A stretch of DNA of 61,536 nt. It comes from Salinarimonas sp. Lineage in GTDB: Bacteria; Pseudomonadota; Alphaproteobacteria; Rhizobiales; Beijerinckiaceae. The stretch spans positions 1 to 61,536 of the forward strand of contig JAFIEI010000018.1 of NCBI GenBank assembly GCA_020832565.1. The letters are read 5' to 3'. The position numbers and the translations under genes were made by a program. The number at the start of each line of letters is the position of its first letter. The first letter of the stretch is position 1. Shown one piece after another: positions 50,994-59,555 of this stretch. A model generated the notes under the pieces. It worked only from the letters and a program-made list of their open reading frames with translations, searched no databases and was not told where the DNA came from.

Positions 50994-51107
50994 ACACGGA
51001 TGCGCATGCGCGGCGTGCCGTGTCTGCGCGGCGTTCCCGTCGTCATTGCCGCATGAGCCGGGCGGGACGGGATTCGCCCGCTCGTATGCTCCAGAGAGGA
51101 CCGATCG

Positions 51108-51830
51108 ATGAACCCCGCCGATGCGATCGAAGCCGTACCGCTGGCTTCACATGATCTTTCGCTCTGGGGCCTGTTCTGGCAGGCCCATATCGTGGTGCAG
51201 CTGGTAATGATCGGGCTGGCCGCAGCCTCGATCTACAGCTGGGCCATCATCATCGACAAGACCCTGACCTTCCGCCGCCTGACCCGGGCGATGGACCGGT
51301 TCGAGGAGGTGTTCTGGTCTGGCCAGTCGCTGGAGGAGCTCTATCGCTCGCTTCAGGAACGCCCGACGACGGGCATGGCCTCCGTCTTCGTCTCGGCCAT
51401 GCATGAATGGCGCCGCTCCTTCGAGGGCACGGCGCGTTCCTTCGCGAGCCTGCCGCAGCGCATCGACAAGGTCCTCGACGTCACCATCCAGCGCGAGGTG
51501 GACCGCTTGGAAAACCGCCTGATCTTCCTCGCTTCGATCGGCTCCGCCGGCCCCTATCTCGGGCTGTTCGGCACCGTCTGGGGCGTGATGACGGCGTTTA
51601 CCGCGATCGCGGCCTCCAACAATACCAGCCTTGCCGTGGTGGCGCCCGGCATCGCCGAGGCGCTGTTTGCCACGGCGATCGGCCTGTTCGCCGCGATCCC
51701 GGCCGTGATCGCCTACAACAAGCTTCAAAGCGAAGTCTCCCGGGCGCAGGCCCGGATGGAGGGCTTTGCCGACGAGTTCTCGGCGATCCTGGTGCGCCAG
51801 GTCGACGAGCGCATGTCCCAGGCGGCGTGA
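51108..51830 (+). CDS. tolQ: Tol-Pal system protein TolQ
   Basis: A 240-residue inner-membrane protein of the TolQ/ExbB/MotA family with three membrane segments (about 22-45, 140-160 and 175-200). The conserved block IGSAGPYLGLFGTVWGVMTAFTAIAASNNTSLAVVAPGIAEALFATAIGLFAAIPAVIAYNK holds the proton-channel helices. TolQ and TolR use the proton gradient to power TolA during outer-membrane constriction. An AGAGGA site precedes the ATG. tolR follows after 9 bases. The ybgC thioesterase gene, common before tolQ, is absent here. Confidence 0.95.
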   Translation: MNPADAIEAVPLASHDLSLWGLFWQAHIVVQLVMIGLAAASIYSWAIIIDKTLTFRRLTRAMDRFEEVFWSGQSLEELYRSLQERPTTGMASVFVSAMHEWRRSFEGTARSFASLPQRIDKVLDVTIQREVDRLENRLIFLASIGSAGPYLGLFGTVWGVMTAFTAIAASNNTSLAVVAPGIAEALFATAIGLFAAIPAVIAYNKLQSEVSRAQARMEGFADEFSAILVRQVDERMSQAA

Positions 51831-51839
51831 GGTAATCCG

Positions 51840-52295
51840 ATGGTGATGTCTCATGGCGGGCCGGGCAATGTCGGCGGCGGCGCGCGCCGGCGGCGGCGCG
51901 GTCGCAAGCGTGCGATCAACGAAATCAACATGACGCCGTTCATCGACGTCATGCTGGTCCTCCTGATCGTCTTCATGGTGTCGGCGCCCTTGCTCTCTGG
52001 GGGGGTGCCCCTCGATCTGCCCGAGAGCCGGGCCGGCGCGCTGAACGTGGACAGCCGTCCGATCACGCTCTCGATCGATGCACAGGGCCGCGTCTTCCTC
52101 GAGGATGACGAAATCCGCGACGACGAGATCGTCACGGCGATCGGCGAACGTGTCCGCGAAGGCGCGCAGGAGCGCGTCTATGTGCGCGGCGACCGCAAGG
52201 TCGATTACGGGCGCGTGGCCGAAGTGATGTCGATCGTCACCCATGGCGGTTACCGGCGCGTGGCGCTGGTGACGATGCCGCAACCCGAACAATGA
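51840..52295 (+). CDS. tolR: Tol-Pal system protein TolR
   Basis: A 151-residue ExbD/TolR protein. After a Gly/Arg-rich cytosolic start (GGGARRRRRGRKRAINEINM) comes the single membrane helix MTPFIDVMLVLLIVFMVSAP with the proton-relaying Asp in FIDVMLVLL, then a periplasmic domain (ITLSIDAQGRVFLEDDEI; RVYVRGDRKVDYGRVAEVM). GAGG lies 7 bases before ATG 51840; a later ATG at 51846 is also possible. It is the second gene of the tolQRAB operon. Confidence 0.95.
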   Translation: MVMSHGGPGNVGGGARRRRRGRKRAINEINMTPFIDVMLVLLIVFMVSAPLLSGGVPLDLPESRAGALNVDSRPITLSIDAQGRVFLEDDEIRDDEIVTAIGERVREGAQERVYVRGDRKVDYGRVAEVMSIVTHGGYRRVALVTMPQPEQ

Positions 52296-52314
52296 CGTCG
52301 AAGGGATAACTGCC

Positions 52315-53475
52315 TTGGCCTCGTGGTTTCGCGAACCGGGACTCATGCTCAGCACGGTGGCGCATGTCGCGCTGCTGACGGCTGGCCTCGTCTCGTTCTC
52401 CGGAATCGCCCCCCTTCCGGAGGCCGACGAGGGGATTCCCGTCGAATTCATCACCGAAAACCAGTTCTCGCAGATCAGCCGGGGCGAGACCGATGCCCCG
52501 GAAGCGCTCGATGAACCGCGCCTGCGCGTCGACCGCGAGTCCGAGACCCGCGAAGTCGCCGCTTCGGGCAACGATGCCCGCGATACGCCGGCCCCGCCGA
52601 CGCGTCCGCAGGAGATGCCCGTCGCGCAGGATACCCCGCCCGAGCCCGAGCCGGCTCCTGAACCCGTGCCCGAACCCGAGCCGGAACCCGAACCCACTCC
52701 GGAGCCGCCCGCCGCAAGCGCGCCCCCGCCCCCGCCGGCTCCCGAGCCGGAACCGGAGCCGGAAGCAGTCGCCGAAGCGGAACCGGACCCCGAGCCCGAG
52801 CCGGCTGCAGAGCCCGTCGCAGAGACGGCAGAGGCGCCGACTCCCCTGCCCCCGTCCCGCAACGCCCGCGCCGAAGCACAGCGCCAGGCAGCCGCGCGCG
52901 AGACGGCGCAGCGCGAGGCAGCCCAGCGTGAGGCAAATCAGCGCGAAGCACGTCAGCGTGAAGAGGCGCAGCGTGCCGAACAGGCCCGCCAGCGCCAGCA
53001 GAGTGCACCGCGCGAGGCGGAGGTCGCCGAACGGTTCAATCCTGACGGCATCGCCGCATTGCTGCGTTCGACCGAAGATCCCTCGGCACGCGGCGCCACG
53101 GGCCAGGAAGTCTCGCAGACGGCCTCTCTGGGCACCGAGACCGGACGCGCCGCGCAGCTCGCCCCGAGCCAGCGCGATGCGCTGATCGGGATCATTCAGG
53201 CGCAGCTGCGCCGCTGCTGGGACGCACCGCTTGCCGCGCAGTCGCTGCCGCAGCCGCCGGTGGCGACCCTGCGTATCGCACTCAACGCGGATGGATCCCT
53301 CGCGGGCCAGCCGCAGGTCGTCAATGCGGAATCGGACCGCCTTTTCCAGGCCGTGGCCGATTCTGCCTCACGGGCGACACGGCGCTGTGCGCCATTGTCG
53401 ATCCCCGCCGAGTTCGCACCGTTTTACGAGGATTGGAAGACGATGGTCGTCAATTTCGATCCGCGAGACGCATGA
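52315..53475 (+). CDS. tolA: TolA-like energy transducer
   Basis: A 386-residue protein in the TolA position. An N-terminal membrane helix (about residues 11-29, MLSTVAHVALLTAGLVSFS) is followed by a long Pro/Glu-rich rod (about 105-175, repeats of PEPEP) and an Ala/Gln/Arg/Glu helical rod (about 180-235). The C-terminal domain III has LIGIIQAQLRRCWDAP and a second Cys in ATRRCAPLSIP, placed to form the usual disulfide. It spans the periplasm to reach Pal and TolB. The TTG start at 52315 has AAGGGA upstream; ATG 52345 is the alternative. The PEP-repeat rod is longer than usual for the family. Confidence 0.88.
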   Translation: MASWFREPGLMLSTVAHVALLTAGLVSFSGIAPLPEADEGIPVEFITENQFSQISRGETDAPEALDEPRLRVDRESETREVAASGNDARDTPAPPTRPQEMPVAQDTPPEPEPAPEPVPEPEPEPEPTPEPPAASAPPPPPAPEPEPEPEAVAEAEPDPEPEPAAEPVAETAEAPTPLPPSRNARAEAQRQAAARETAQREAAQREANQREARQREEAQRAEQARQRQQSAPREAEVAERFNPDGIAALLRSTEDPSARGATGQEVSQTASLGTETGRAAQLAPSQRDALIGIIQAQLRRCWDAPLAAQSLPQPPVATLRIALNADGSLAGQPQVVNAESDRLFQAVADSASRATRRCAPLSIPAEFAPFYEDWKTMVVNFDPRDA

Positions 53476-53487
53476 GGAGCGTCGACC

Positions 53488-54831
53488 ATGAACCGCATTC
53501 ATCTGAATCCACCGCTGCGTGACGCCCGCGCCCTGCTGGCGCTCGCATGCCTCGCCCTGGCGGCGCTGCTCGTGCCGCGTCCCGCTGCGGCGGAGCTCGT
53601 CATCGACGTGCGTGGCGGCCAGTTCGCGCCGATGCCGATCGCCGTGGTCGATTTCTCCGGCGACGGCAATCTCGGCATGGAGATCACCCGGGTGATCTCC
53701 AGCAACCTGCGTCGCTCGGGTTATTTCAACACGCTCGACCCCAATCGCTTCCCCGAGCGCTCGCCCGCTTTCGATTCGACGCCGCAATTCGATGCCTGGC
53801 GTGCCACCGACACCCAGGCGATCGTCACCGGGCGCGTCACCCGCGAATCCGGCGGCAGGCTGCGGGCCGAATTCCGGCTCTGGGACGTCACCAGCGGCAG
53901 CCAGACGATCGGCCAGCAATACTTCACCGAACCGGCGAACTGGCGGCGCATCGCGCATATCATCTCGGATGCGATCTATACCGAAATCACGGGTATTCCC
54001 GGCTTCTTCGACACGCGCATCGTCTTCGTCGACGAGACCGGACCACGCGACGACCGCCGCAAGCGCCTGGCCATCATGGACCAGGACGGCGCCAATGTGC
54101 GCTATCTCACCCCCGGCGACAACGCCGTCGTGACGCCGCGCTTCTCGCCGCGCAATCAGGAAATCGCCTTCATGGCGCAGTCGCGCGGTGAGCAACCGCG
54201 GGTGCAGGTGCTCAATATCGAGACCGGCGCGCGCCAGGCCGTCGGCAACTTCCCCGACATGACCTCCAGCCCGCGCTTCTCGCCGGATGGCCGCGCCATC
54301 CTGATGGCGCTGCAGCAGGGGGGTAACGCCAATCTCTACAAGATCGACCTGCATTCGCGTACCACGACGCGGCTGACCTCGACGGGGGCGATCGATACCT
54401 CACCCTCCTTCTCCCCGGATGGCGACCGGATCGTGTTCGAGAGCGATCGCGGCGGACGCCAGCAGCTCTATGTGATGAATGCAGACGGGTCGGGCGCCGA
54501 GCGCATCTCCTTCGGCGAAGGCTCCTACTCGCAGCCCGTCTGGTCGCCGCGCGGTGACCTGATCGCCTTCACCAAGATGTCGGGCGGGCGCTTTTCCATC
54601 GGCGTGATGCGTCCCGACGGTTCCGGCGAGCGCATCCTGACCGAGGGCTATCACAACGAGAGCCCCGCCTGGGCGCCCAACGGCCAGTATATCGTCTTCT
54701 TCCGCGAGCCGCAGGGAGAAGGTGGCGGCCGGCTCTACATGGTCGACATAACCGGGCGGGTGGAGACAGCGATCCCCACGCCCAACGATGCCTCCGACCC
54801 GACTTGGTCGCCCTCGCTCAGCGGATCCTGA
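53488..54831 (+). CDS. tolB: Tol-Pal system beta-propeller protein TolB
   Basis: A 447-residue periplasmic TolB. The signal peptide ends near [10 protein letters not shown]. The N-terminal alpha/beta domain (about 35-165, [19 protein letters not shown]-like [17 protein letters not shown]) is followed by a six-bladed propeller with PD40 repeats ([61 protein letters not shown]). TolB binds Pal and is released by TolA. In most alphaproteobacteria pal follows; here the next gene on the strand is flagellar, so pal has moved elsewhere. Confidence 0.95.
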   Translation: MNRIHLNPPLRDARALLALACLALAALLVPRPAAAELVIDVRGGQFAPMPIAVVDFSGDGNLGMEITRVISSNLRRSGYFNTLDPNRFPERSPAFDSTPQFDAWRATDTQAIVTGRVTRESGGRLRAEFRLWDVTSGSQTIGQQYFTEPANWRRIAHIISDAIYTEITGIPGFFDTRIVFVDETGPRDDRRKRLAIMDQDGANVRYLTPGDNAVVTPRFSPRNQEIAFMAQSRGEQPRVQVLNIETGARQAVGNFPDMTSSPRFSPDGRAILMALQQGGNANLYKIDLHSRTTTRLTSTGAIDTSPSFSPDGDRIVFESDRGGRQQLYVMNADGSGAERISFGEGSYSQPVWSPRGDLIAFTKMSGGRFSIGVMRPDGSGERILTEGYHNESPAWAPNGQYIVFFREPQGEGGGRLYMVDITGRVETAIPTPNDASDPTWSPSLSGS

Positions 54832-54948
54832 GCGCGGGCGCGCCCGGCGGGCGCGGACCGCAAGCTACACGCAAGGCTCTTGCCTCACCCTGTCGGCACC
54901 ATCGCGATGATCTTGGGATCATTGCGGGCCGCCATCCGAGGGAAGACC

Positions 54949-55731
54949 ATGCTCTCAACACCGCTCGCCTTCAATCTCGTCGCGCGCGATCTCCCGCGCT
55001 CACTCGAGCGCACCGCGCAGGAACCGATGACTGCGCGCGATATCGCCTATTACGAGGAGAATATCGGCAATATCCGCTCGATCGACGATTTCATGAAGGA
55101 CGAGCGGATCTACCGTTTCGCGCTCAAGGCGCATGGTCTCGAAGACATGGCCTATGCCAAGGCCTTCATCCGCAAGGCGCTGGAAGAAGGCACCGACGAT
55201 CGCGACGCCTTCGCCAACCGCCTCGCCGACAAGCGATACCGCGATCTCGTCGAGACCTTCAACTTCAAGCGCTACGACAGCGCAACGGTCTCGTTCTCGC
55301 GGGCGCAGTCGGGCACGGTCGAGAAATTCGTGCGCCAGACGCTGGAAGAGACGCAGGGCGCGCAGAACGAAGGCGTGCGCCTCGCCCTCTATTTCGAGCG
55401 CAAGGCGCCGAAGCTGGAAAACGTCTACGAAATCCTCGCCGACCCGGCGTTGCTCAAGGTGGTGCAGACCGCGCTCGGCCTCTCGCCGCAGACCGGCGGC
55501 GCCAGCGTCGACCGCCAGGCCGAGTTCATCAAGAGCCGGCTCGATATCGAGGATTTCAAGGATCCAAAGGCGCTGTCGAAATTCCTCACGCGCTTCACCT
55601 CACTCTACGAGCTCGACAACCCGACCGCCCCGGCTTCGGCCCCCAACATCCTGATCGGCGGGCCGACGCCCCAGGGGATCGGCATCAATCTCCTCACCAG
55701 CATCCAGTCCATCAAGCGCGGAGGCTTCTGA
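54949..55731 (+). CDS. DUF1217 domain-containing protein (flagellar locus)
   Basis: A 260-residue protein of the DUF1217 family, almost wholly helical: DIAYYEENIGNIRSIDDFMKDERIYRFALKAHGLEDMAYAKAFIRKALEEG, then FANRLADKRYRDLVETFNF and EGVRLALYFERKAP. In Hyphomicrobiales such genes lie next to flgF and other basal-body genes, as here (flgF starts 4 bases after its stop). A direct role in the flagellum is likely but not shown. ATG 54949 has GAGGG 6 bases upstream. It opens the flagellar block after tolB. Confidence 0.83.
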   Translation: MLSTPLAFNLVARDLPRSLERTAQEPMTARDIAYYEENIGNIRSIDDFMKDERIYRFALKAHGLEDMAYAKAFIRKALEEGTDDRDAFANRLADKRYRDLVETFNFKRYDSATVSFSRAQSGTVEKFVRQTLEETQGAQNEGVRLALYFERKAPKLENVYEILADPALLKVVQTALGLSPQTGGASVDRQAEFIKSRLDIEDFKDPKALSKFLTRFTSLYELDNPTAPASAPNILIGGPTPQGIGINLLTSIQSIKRGGF

Positions 55732-55735
55732 GACC

Positions 55736-56461
55736 ATGCAGAGTCCGATCTACGTAGCCGTTTCCGGCCAGGTCGCCCTCGAGCGGCGCATGGAGACCAT
55801 CGCCCGCAACGTCGCCAACCTGTCGACCGTGGGCTATCGCGCCGACGAGGTGACCTTCGAATCGATCTTCTCCGCAGCGGGGCGCGAACGCGTCGCCTTT
55901 GCCAGCGCCGGCGAGAACCACATTTCGCGCCAGGCGGGCGCCCTCAACCAGACCGGCAATCCCCTCGATCTCGCCGTCAACGGCGATGCCTTCTTCGCCA
56001 TCGATACCGGCAACGGGCCGGCCTATACCCGCGACGGGCGCATGCAGATCGACGAATTCGGAGAGTTGCGCACGGTCGCCGGCTATCCCGTGCTCGATGC
56101 CGGGCTGGCACCGATCCAACTCGACCCCAATGGCGGCAGGCCCGCGATCTCGCGGGACGGCATGATCACCCAGGGCGGTGCGCAGATGGGCGCGATCGGC
56201 CTGTTCACCATTGATCCCGACGCCAACCTGGCGCGCTTCGAGAATTCCGCGCTGATTCCGGATATCCCGCCCGAGCCGGTCCTCGACTTCGTCGATAACG
56301 GCGTCGCGCAAGGTTATACCGAAGGCGCCAACGTCAACCCCATGCTCGAACTGACACGGCTGATCGCGGTCAGCCGGGCCTTCGAGAGCGCCTCGACGGC
56401 GGTCGAGCAGAACGACCGCACCCTGCAGGACGCCATCCGTACCCTCGGAGACACGCGATGA
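55736..56461 (+). CDS. flgF: Flagellar basal-body rod protein FlgF
   Basis: A 241-residue rod protein. The N-terminal rod motif is MQSPIYVAVSGQVALERRMETIARNVANLSTVGYRADEVTFES, with the ANLxTxGY core. The middle D1 region includes GNPLDLAVNGDAFFAIDTGNGPAYTRDGRMQIDEFGELRTVAGYPVLD. The C-terminal half ends GYTEGANVNPMLELTRLIAVSRAFESAS, the conserved flg C-terminal helix. FlgF forms the proximal rod with FlgB, FlgC and FlgG. Its stop overlaps the start of the next gene by 4 bases. Confidence 0.95.
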   Translation: MQSPIYVAVSGQVALERRMETIARNVANLSTVGYRADEVTFESIFSAAGRERVAFASAGENHISRQAGALNQTGNPLDLAVNGDAFFAIDTGNGPAYTRDGRMQIDEFGELRTVAGYPVLDAGLAPIQLDPNGGRPAISRDGMITQGGAQMGAIGLFTIDPDANLARFENSALIPDIPPEPVLDFVDNGVAQGYTEGANVNPMLELTRLIAVSRAFESASTAVEQNDRTLQDAIRTLGDTR

Positions 56462-57045
56462 GCGAGGCGCCGGGCGGTATCGGCGCGGTTTCAGGCGCGG
56501 GCGAAAAGGTCGTATTGGCGCGCAGCGACCATACGCTGCGTCTGGTCAATGCCCTCGACCATGCCCGCCAAGCCCTGCGCGCACCGCCCTCCGGCGATTT
56601 TTCCGCGACAATGGGCGAGAAGCTCGCGCAGAAGCCGACCGATCAGGCCGAAGCGTCGGCAGATGCGACCTCTGCGTCCGGCAACGATGACGCGCAGGCA
56701 CCGCGTCTCGATTTCATGCGCACCAGCATCCTGCGCGGCCATCTCTCGCAGCCGGGCACCTTCAACCCCGATCCCAATGCCGCGCCGCTGCCCGAGCTCC
56801 CGCGCGAGCGCGACGCTGCACAGGGCCCCGCCCCCGACATCATGCGGGCGGACGAGATCGCCGCGCTCAGCGCGATGCTCGATGCCGAGCGCGGCACCAC
56901 GGCGCGGCCATCCCTCGAAGCGCTCGCGGGGGCCGAAGCGAACCATCTGCCACCCGACGTGCTCCAGGATCTGCACAACCGTCACCTCGCCCGCGAAGCG
57001 CAGGGCAATGCCGCAAACGGCTGGCCCGCGCCCGACCCGCCATGA
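56458..57045 (+). CDS. Uncharacterised protein between flgF and fliI
   Basis: A 195-residue protein without a domain I recognise. It is hydrophilic and rich in Ala, Pro and Asp, probably disordered between about residues 45 and 120, with helical parts at 15-38 (KVVLARSDHTLRLVNALDHARQAL) and 125-180 (DIMRADEIAALSAMLDAERG; SLEALAGAEANHLPPDVLQDLHNRHLAREA). There is no signal peptide or membrane segment. The start overlaps the flgF stop by 4 bases (ATGA), so it is translated with flgF. An export chaperone or assembly factor would fit size, charge and position, but that is inference only. Confidence 0.7.
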   Translation: MSEAPGGIGAVSGAGEKVVLARSDHTLRLVNALDHARQALRAPPSGDFSATMGEKLAQKPTDQAEASADATSASGNDDAQAPRLDFMRTSILRGHLSQPGTFNPDPNAAPLPELPRERDAAQGPAPDIMRADEIAALSAMLDAERGTTARPSLEALAGAEANHLPPDVLQDLHNRHLAREAQGNAANGWPAPDPP

Positions 57046-57061
57046 AGCACACGCCATACCT

Positions 57062-57176
57062 CCCTCCCCGGCGGCGAGGGAATGAGGGTGGGGAGAGCGG
57101 CCGATGAAAATGATCGACGTCGATGATTCCGGAAACCGGGTTCACCCCACCCTTGATCCCTCCCCTGAGGGGAGGG
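57062..57176. repeat. 115-bp fold-back element before fliI
   Basis: A 32-nt unit at 57062-57093 (CCCTCCCC...GAGGGA...AGGGTGGGG) is repeated in inverted form at 57145-57176, with about 25 of 32 positions the same. The spacer between is centred on the palindrome ATCGACGTCGAT (57113-57124), so the whole segment is nearly symmetrical about base 57119. The right unit by itself folds as CCCTCCCC-TGA-GGGGAGGG (57158-57176). It has the build of a REP pair or miniature inverted-repeat element. Confidence 0.6.
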
Positions 57177-57217
57177 AAAGCACCCTGCATCAACGCCATC
57201 GTCCGGGACAAAACGCC

Positions 57218-58591
57218 ATGGCGAACGAAAACACTTTGCCCCGAAACACCGTCGCTCTCCCCGATGCCCTCGACCGGCTCGGGGATGCCATTGCCCGCGC
57301 GACGCAGGATCTGCCGCTGGTGCGGCTCGGGGGGCGCGTCAGCGCGGTGACGCCGGCTTTCTACCGCGTGGGCGGGCTTTCGCCCTTCCTCAAGCTCGGC
57401 GAGCGCGTCGTCCTGCCCGCAAACGGTGATGCACGCCCCCAGATCGGCGAGGTGGTGCGTATCGATGCCACTGGCGCCACGGTCAAGCCCTTCGAGGGAG
57501 CCATCGACGCGCGGCTGGGCGCGGAGGTGCACCGCATGGAGGCGGTATCGCTGCATCCGCATGCGGGCTGGCGCGGGCGCGTGCTCGATGCACTGGCCAA
57601 GCCGATCGACGGCGGCGCGCCCCTGCCGCTCGGCGAGCGGCGCGTCTTCCCCTTCGCCGAGCCGCCCCCGGCCATGCACCGCGCCCGGGTCGGCGAGCAT
57701 ATCCGCACCGGCGTGCGCATGGTTGATCTGTTCACGCCGCTCTGTGCCGGCCAGCGCATCGGCATCTTCGCGGGATCGGGGGTGGGCAAGTCCACCATGC
57801 TTTCGATGCTGGCGGGCGCGGAAGGTTTCGATACGGTGGTGATCGCGCTTGTGGGCGAGCGCGGGCGCGAGGTGCGCGAATTTCTCGAAGAGACCCTGGG
57901 CGAGGCCCGATCCAAGGCGGTGATGGTGGTCTCGACCGGCGACGAGAGCCCGATGATGCGCCGGCTCGCCCCCAATACCGCCATGGCCATCGCCGAGTAT
58001 TTCCGCGATCGGGGCGAGAAGGTGCTGATGATCGTCGATTCGGTGACCCGCTACGCCCATGCCGCCCGCGATGTGGCGCTCGCGGCAGGCGAACCCGCCG
58101 TCTCGCGTGGCTTTCCGCCGAGCGTGTTCAGCGACCTGCCGCGCCTGCTGGAACGCGCTGGTCCCGGTTTCGAGGGCGGCGGCAGCATAACCGGGCTGTT
58201 CTCCGTGCTCGTCGACGGCGACGACCACAACGACCCCGTCGCCGACAATATCCGCGGCACCCTCGACGGCCATATCGTGCTCGACCGCACCATCGCCGAT
58301 CGCGGGCGCTTTCCCGCCATGGACCCCCTCGGCTCGATTTCGCGGCTCGCGCGCAAGGTCTGGAGCGCGGAGGAGCAGGGCGTGGTGCGCCGGTTTCTCG
58401 CCCTGGTCGCCCGTTTCGAGGAGACCCGCGACCTGCGCCTGATGGGGGGCTACCAGCCCGGCCATGACGCCGATCTCGACCAGGCGGTAACCATCGTGCC
58501 GCGTCTCTACGACGCCCTGCGCCAGGATCCCGCCTCCCCGCGCAGCCGCGACCCGTTCCGCGAGATCGCCGGGATGCTGCAGAGCGGTTGA
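57218..58591 (+). CDS. fliI: Flagellum-specific export ATPase FliI
   Basis: A 457-residue rotary-type ATPase of the flagellar type III export apparatus, related to the F1 beta subunit. The Walker A loop is GIFAGSGVGKSTMLSMLAG near residue 184, the catalytic Glu lies in VGERGREVREFLEETLG, and Walker B is VLMIVDSVTRYAHAARDVALAAGEPA. The export-ATPase signature PSVFSDLPRLLERAGP is present. FliI with FliH and FliJ feeds substrates to the export gate. ATG 57218 has only a weak GGGA upstream and lies 42 bases beyond a fold-back element; an in-frame ATG at 57104 lies within that element and is less likely. Confidence 0.95.
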   Translation: MANENTLPRNTVALPDALDRLGDAIARATQDLPLVRLGGRVSAVTPAFYRVGGLSPFLKLGERVVLPANGDARPQIGEVVRIDATGATVKPFEGAIDARLGAEVHRMEAVSLHPHAGWRGRVLDALAKPIDGGAPLPLGERRVFPFAEPPPAMHRARVGEHIRTGVRMVDLFTPLCAGQRIGIFAGSGVGKSTMLSMLAGAEGFDTVVIALVGERGREVREFLEETLGEARSKAVMVVSTGDESPMMRRLAPNTAMAIAEYFRDRGEKVLMIVDSVTRYAHAARDVALAAGEPAVSRGFPPSVFSDLPRLLERAGPGFEGGGSITGLFSVLVDGDDHNDPVADNIRGTLDGHIVLDRTIADRGRFPAMDPLGSISRLARKVWSAEEQGVVRRFLALVARFEETRDLRLMGGYQPGHDADLDQAVTIVPRLYDALRQDPASPRSRDPFREIAGMLQSG

Positions 58592-58736
58592 GCGCAGTTT
58601 CATCCGCGCGTCGCGCTCGCCTGTCCATCGCATGGTGTGTTGCGGCCATTCCCCCTTCAGCAAAGCACGCGTTGATCACGGCAGCATCATCCTGAAAGAT
58701 CATCCCAAAAGCCGAGAAGCAGCCGGGAGGATCGAC

Positions 58737-59510
58737 ATGATGAAAGCCGATGACATCACCGTGGTGACGGGAGGAGCGAGCGGCATCGGGGCCGCGTGCT
58801 GCCGGGTGCTCGCGGCGCGGGGCGCAAGGGTGGTCGTCCTCGACCGGGATATCGACAAAGCCGAGGCACTGGCCGGGGAAATCGGCGGACGGGCATTCGC
58901 CTGCGATGTCGGTTCGCAAGAAGCGATCGAAGAAACCGCAGGGCGGATCGAGAAGGAAGTCGGCCCAGTTACCGGGCTCGTCAACAGTGCCGGTGTCCTG
59001 CAGCCGCCGATCACTCCCGAAGATCTGTCCATGCAGGCTTTCGACGATGTCGTCGCGATCAACCAGCGCGGCACCTATCTTTGCAGCCGGATCTTCGCGC
59101 GGGCCATGATCGCACGCCACCGTGGCGCGATCGTCAACATCGCATCCGTTGCCGGCATGCGCTCCATGCCATTGCATTCCTATTCGCCGACGAAAGCCGC
59201 CGTGATCTCGATGACGGCCTGTCTCGCCGCCGAATGGGGGCCGGCCGGCATCCGCGTCAACGCCGTCTCGCCGGGCTTTACCCTGACGCCCGGACTGCAG
59301 AAGGAGGTCGATGCCGGCAGGCGCGATCTCACGCTCGCCGAGGAGAATGCGGCGCTCGGGCGCCTCGTGAAGCCCGATGAGATCGCCAATGCCGTCGCGT
59401 TCCTGCTCTCGGGCGATGCGAGCGCGATCACCGGCGCCAACCTGCCGGTGGATTGCGGCTGGCTCGCGGGCGTTTCCTGGGCGACGCATGGCGGGTTGCG
59501 CAGCGCCTGA
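58737..59510 (+). CDS. SDR family oxidoreductase paired with a monooxygenase
   Basis: A 257-residue classical SDR. The coenzyme motif TGGASGIGAACC is followed by VVVLDRDIDKA, where Asp after beta 2 indicates NAD. The catalytic Ser is in VNIASVAGMRSMPLHS and YSPTKAA carries Tyr-Lys. The C-terminus NAVSPGFTLTPGLQKEVDAG and TGANLPVDCGWLAG are typical. GGGAGG lies 6 bases before ATG 58737. The Baeyer-Villiger monooxygenase gene starts 45 bases after its stop. In known cyclic-alcohol pathways an SDR makes the ketone that the monooxygenase turns into a lactone, so that order of action is likely. Confidence 0.88.
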   Translation: MMKADDITVVTGGASGIGAACCRVLAARGARVVVLDRDIDKAEALAGEIGGRAFACDVGSQEAIEETAGRIEKEVGPVTGLVNSAGVLQPPITPEDLSMQAFDDVVAINQRGTYLCSRIFARAMIARHRGAIVNIASVAGMRSMPLHSYSPTKAAVISMTACLAAEWGPAGIRVNAVSPGFTLTPGLQKEVDAGRRDLTLAEENAALGRLVKPDEIANAVAFLLSGDASAITGANLPVDCGWLAGVSWATHGGLRSA

Positions 59511-59555
59511 AGGCTCGACCGGGCCCTGGACGAGAAAGAACCATCGGAGGATCGC

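Noticed and set aside
52640-52820. Repetitive stretch that might be a tandem repeat or CRISPR-like array
   Set aside because: The repeats are short, imperfect Pro-Glu codons inside the tolA rod; there are no regular repeat-spacer units. No CRISPR array was seen anywhere in the window.
51147-52862. 571-codon minus-strand frame opposite tolQ, tolR and tolA with Gly-Ser repeats
   Set aside because: The Gly-Ser repeats are only the reverse reading of the Pro-Glu codons of tolA.
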